Assembly (NCBI GenBank): GCA_038199265.1
Contig: JBBPZD010000250.1
Location: forward strand, 1-7,081
Length of the DNA stretch: 7,081 bases
Source of the DNA: Allobranchiibius sp038199265
GTDB taxonomy: Bacteria; Actinomycetota; Actinomycetes; Actinomycetales; Dermatophilaceae
Direction of reading: 5' to 3'
Positions within the stretch are counted from its first letter, which is position 1. Every line of letters starts with the position of its first letter. Below, in pieces: positions 5,944 through 7,081 of this stretch. The notes under the pieces were generated by a model. It was not told the DNA's origin, made no database searches, and saw only the letters and a program-made list of their open reading frames with translations. A program made the position numbers and the translations under genes.

Positions 5944-7081
5944 ATGGGCACTGCGATCATCGTCGGGTCCGGCCTCGCCGGACTGACCGTCGCCCAGGCG
6001 CTCTCACCCGAGCCCTGCATCCTGATCACCCCCGCCCAGATCACCGGCGGTGCAGCCAGCATGTGGGCCCAGGGCGGAATCTCGGCTGCTGTCGGCGACG
6101 ACGACTCCCCCGCGCTGCATGCTGCCGATACCCGTCGGGCCGGCGCGAACATCGGCGACGATGCCGCGATCGAACGCATCACCGCTGCGGCACCGGACGT
6201 CGTCCGACACCTTCAAGCTCTGGGAGTTCCCTTCGACCTCGGGGCTGACGACAAGCTCGATCTCGCGCTGGAGGGGGGTCACTCGCGCAACCGGGTCGCC
6301 CACGCCGGCGACCGCAGCGGCGCCGCCATCACCAGCACGGTGGCTACCCACGTGACCGCCCTGGAGAGTGTCGACGTCCGCGAGGGCCACCTCGCTCGAG
6401 GATTGATCCTGGACGACGACGGGCACGTTGCCGGACTGACCGTGCAGAACGCCGCTGGCGACCTCATCGAGCTTGCTACCGACCGGGTCGTACTGGCTAC
6501 CGGTGGCCTCGGGGGGCTCTTCGCGCGAACCACCAACCCACGAACGGCGCTCGGTCAGGGTGTCGCGATTGCGGCGCGTGCCGGGGCCCGTACTGACGAC
6601 CTTCATTTCGTGCAGTTCCACCCCACGGCACTCGATGTCGGGCTTGATCCGATGCCGCTACTGACCGAGGCCCTGCGTGGCGCCGGAGCCCTGCTCCTCA
6701 GCGACGGCGAGCGATTCATCGAAGAACTCCAGCCACGCGACATCGTGGCTGCGGGCGTTTGGGCGGAAGGTCAGGCCGGGCGCCGCGTCATGCTCGACGC
6801 ACGGGCCGTCCCCGATGTCGCCGAGCGCTTCCCGGCTGTCGCCGACCTCGCGCACGCCGCAGGGCTCGACCTGCGCAACGACCTGCTGCCTGCGGCTTCG
6901 GCCGTGCACTACTCGATGGGCGGGGTCACCGTAGATAAGCACTCACGCACCAGCGTCCCGGGGCTCTGGGCGGTCGGTGAAGTTGCACGCACCGGCCTGC
7001 ACGGCGGCAACCGGCTGGCCTCGAACTCGCTGCTGGAAGCAGTGGTCACGGGAGAAGCTGCGGCGCTCGACCTCGCCGACA
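5944..7081 (+). CDS. nadB: L-aspartate oxidase NadB, 3' end outside window
   Basis: NadB is an FAD enzyme that oxidises L-aspartate to iminoaspartate, the substrate of NadA; it belongs to the succinate dehydrogenase/fumarate reductase flavoprotein family. The first 379 residues are present of roughly 500–540. Seen are the FAD dinucleotide motif IIVGSGLAGL (5–14), GGAASMWAQGGISAAVG (35–51), LEGGHSRNRVAHAGDRSG (109–126), LATGGLGGLFARTTNP (184–199), DLHFVQFHPTAL (219–230), LLTEALRGAGALL (239–251), AVHYSMGGVTVD (320–331) and GLHGGNRLASNSLLEAVV (351–368). By comparison with E. coli, E110, H226, R265, H322 and R357 are the likely substrate-binding and catalytic residues, and all are retained. The segment GERFIEELQPRD (255–266) is about six residues shorter than in E. 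coli (RFMPDFDERGELAPRD). Start ATG lies 2 bp after the nadA stop. The C-terminal helical domain is beyond the right edge; nadC probably follows. Confidence 0.96.
   Translation, partial: MGTAIIVGSGLAGLTVAQALSPEPCILITPAQITGGAASMWAQGGISAAVGDDDSPALHAADTRRAGANIGDDAAIERITAAAPDVVRHLQALGVPFDLGADDKLDLALEGGHSRNRVAHAGDRSGAAITSTVATHVTALESVDVREGHLARGLILDDDGHVAGLTVQNAAGDLIELATDRVVLATGGLGGLFARTTNPRTALGQGVAIAARAGARTDDLHFVQFHPTALDVGLDPMPLLTEALRGAGALLLSDGERFIEELQPRDIVAAGVWAEGQAGRRVMLDARAVPDVAERFPAVADLAHAAGLDLRNDLLPAASAVHYSMGGVTVDKHSRTSVPGLWAVGEVARTGLHGGNRLASNSLLEAVVTGEAAALDLAD

Noticed and set aside
1..7081. A novel defence, mobile or CRISPR-like system.
   Set aside because: All substantial coding capacity is taken up by core heat-shock, rRNA-modification, DUF3097 and NAD genes; there are no transposases, integrases, repeat arrays or tRNA attachment sites.

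Overview
The window is a compact, GC-rich chromosomal segment, almost certainly from a member of the Actinomycetota, possibly Micrococcales. The genus is not determined. The evidence is the G/C-ending codon use, GTG starts, a DUF3097 gene (a family I know only from actinobacteria), and the hrcA–dnaJ2–rsmE order with a CIRCE operator. No mobile element, tRNA, rRNA, CRISPR array or defence system is visible.

Left half (minus strand, about 1–2850): a heat-shock operon read right to left. CIRCE (2820–2846) precedes hrcA (heat-shock repressor, 1758–2798). A 79-bp gap with a GC-rich hairpin follows, then dnaJ (DnaJ2-type co-chaperone, 554–1678), then the 5' part of rsmE (16S rRNA m3U1498 methyltransferase), which runs off the left edge. 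HrcA should repress its own operon through CIRCE.

Centre (2847–2920): a short divergent promoter region. It reads left into hrcA and right into a DUF3097 gene, which looks leaderless (TAGGCT ends 7 nt before the GTG). DUF3097 overlaps the next gene by ATGA. That gene encodes an NrtR-type NAD-biosynthesis regulator with an eroded Nudix box and an intact C-terminal DNA-binding domain.

Right half (4669–7081): a 313-bp gap carries a sigma70-like promoter and a perfect 19-bp palindrome (AATACTC-N5-GAGTATT), a strong candidate NrtR operator. It is followed by nadA (quinolinate synthase) and nadB (L-aspartate oxidase, cut by the right edge), separated by 2 bp. Together these make quinolinate from aspartate and dihydroxyacetone phosphate; nadC would be expected just outside the window. 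Both enzymes read like the alphaproteobacterial subtype rather than the mycobacterial one.

Most of the window is ordinary core biology. The parts worth a second look are a degenerate RNase M5-like Toprim core in DUF3097, its translational coupling to the NAD regulator, the operator before nadA, and a coding-like reading frame directly after the nrtR stop.
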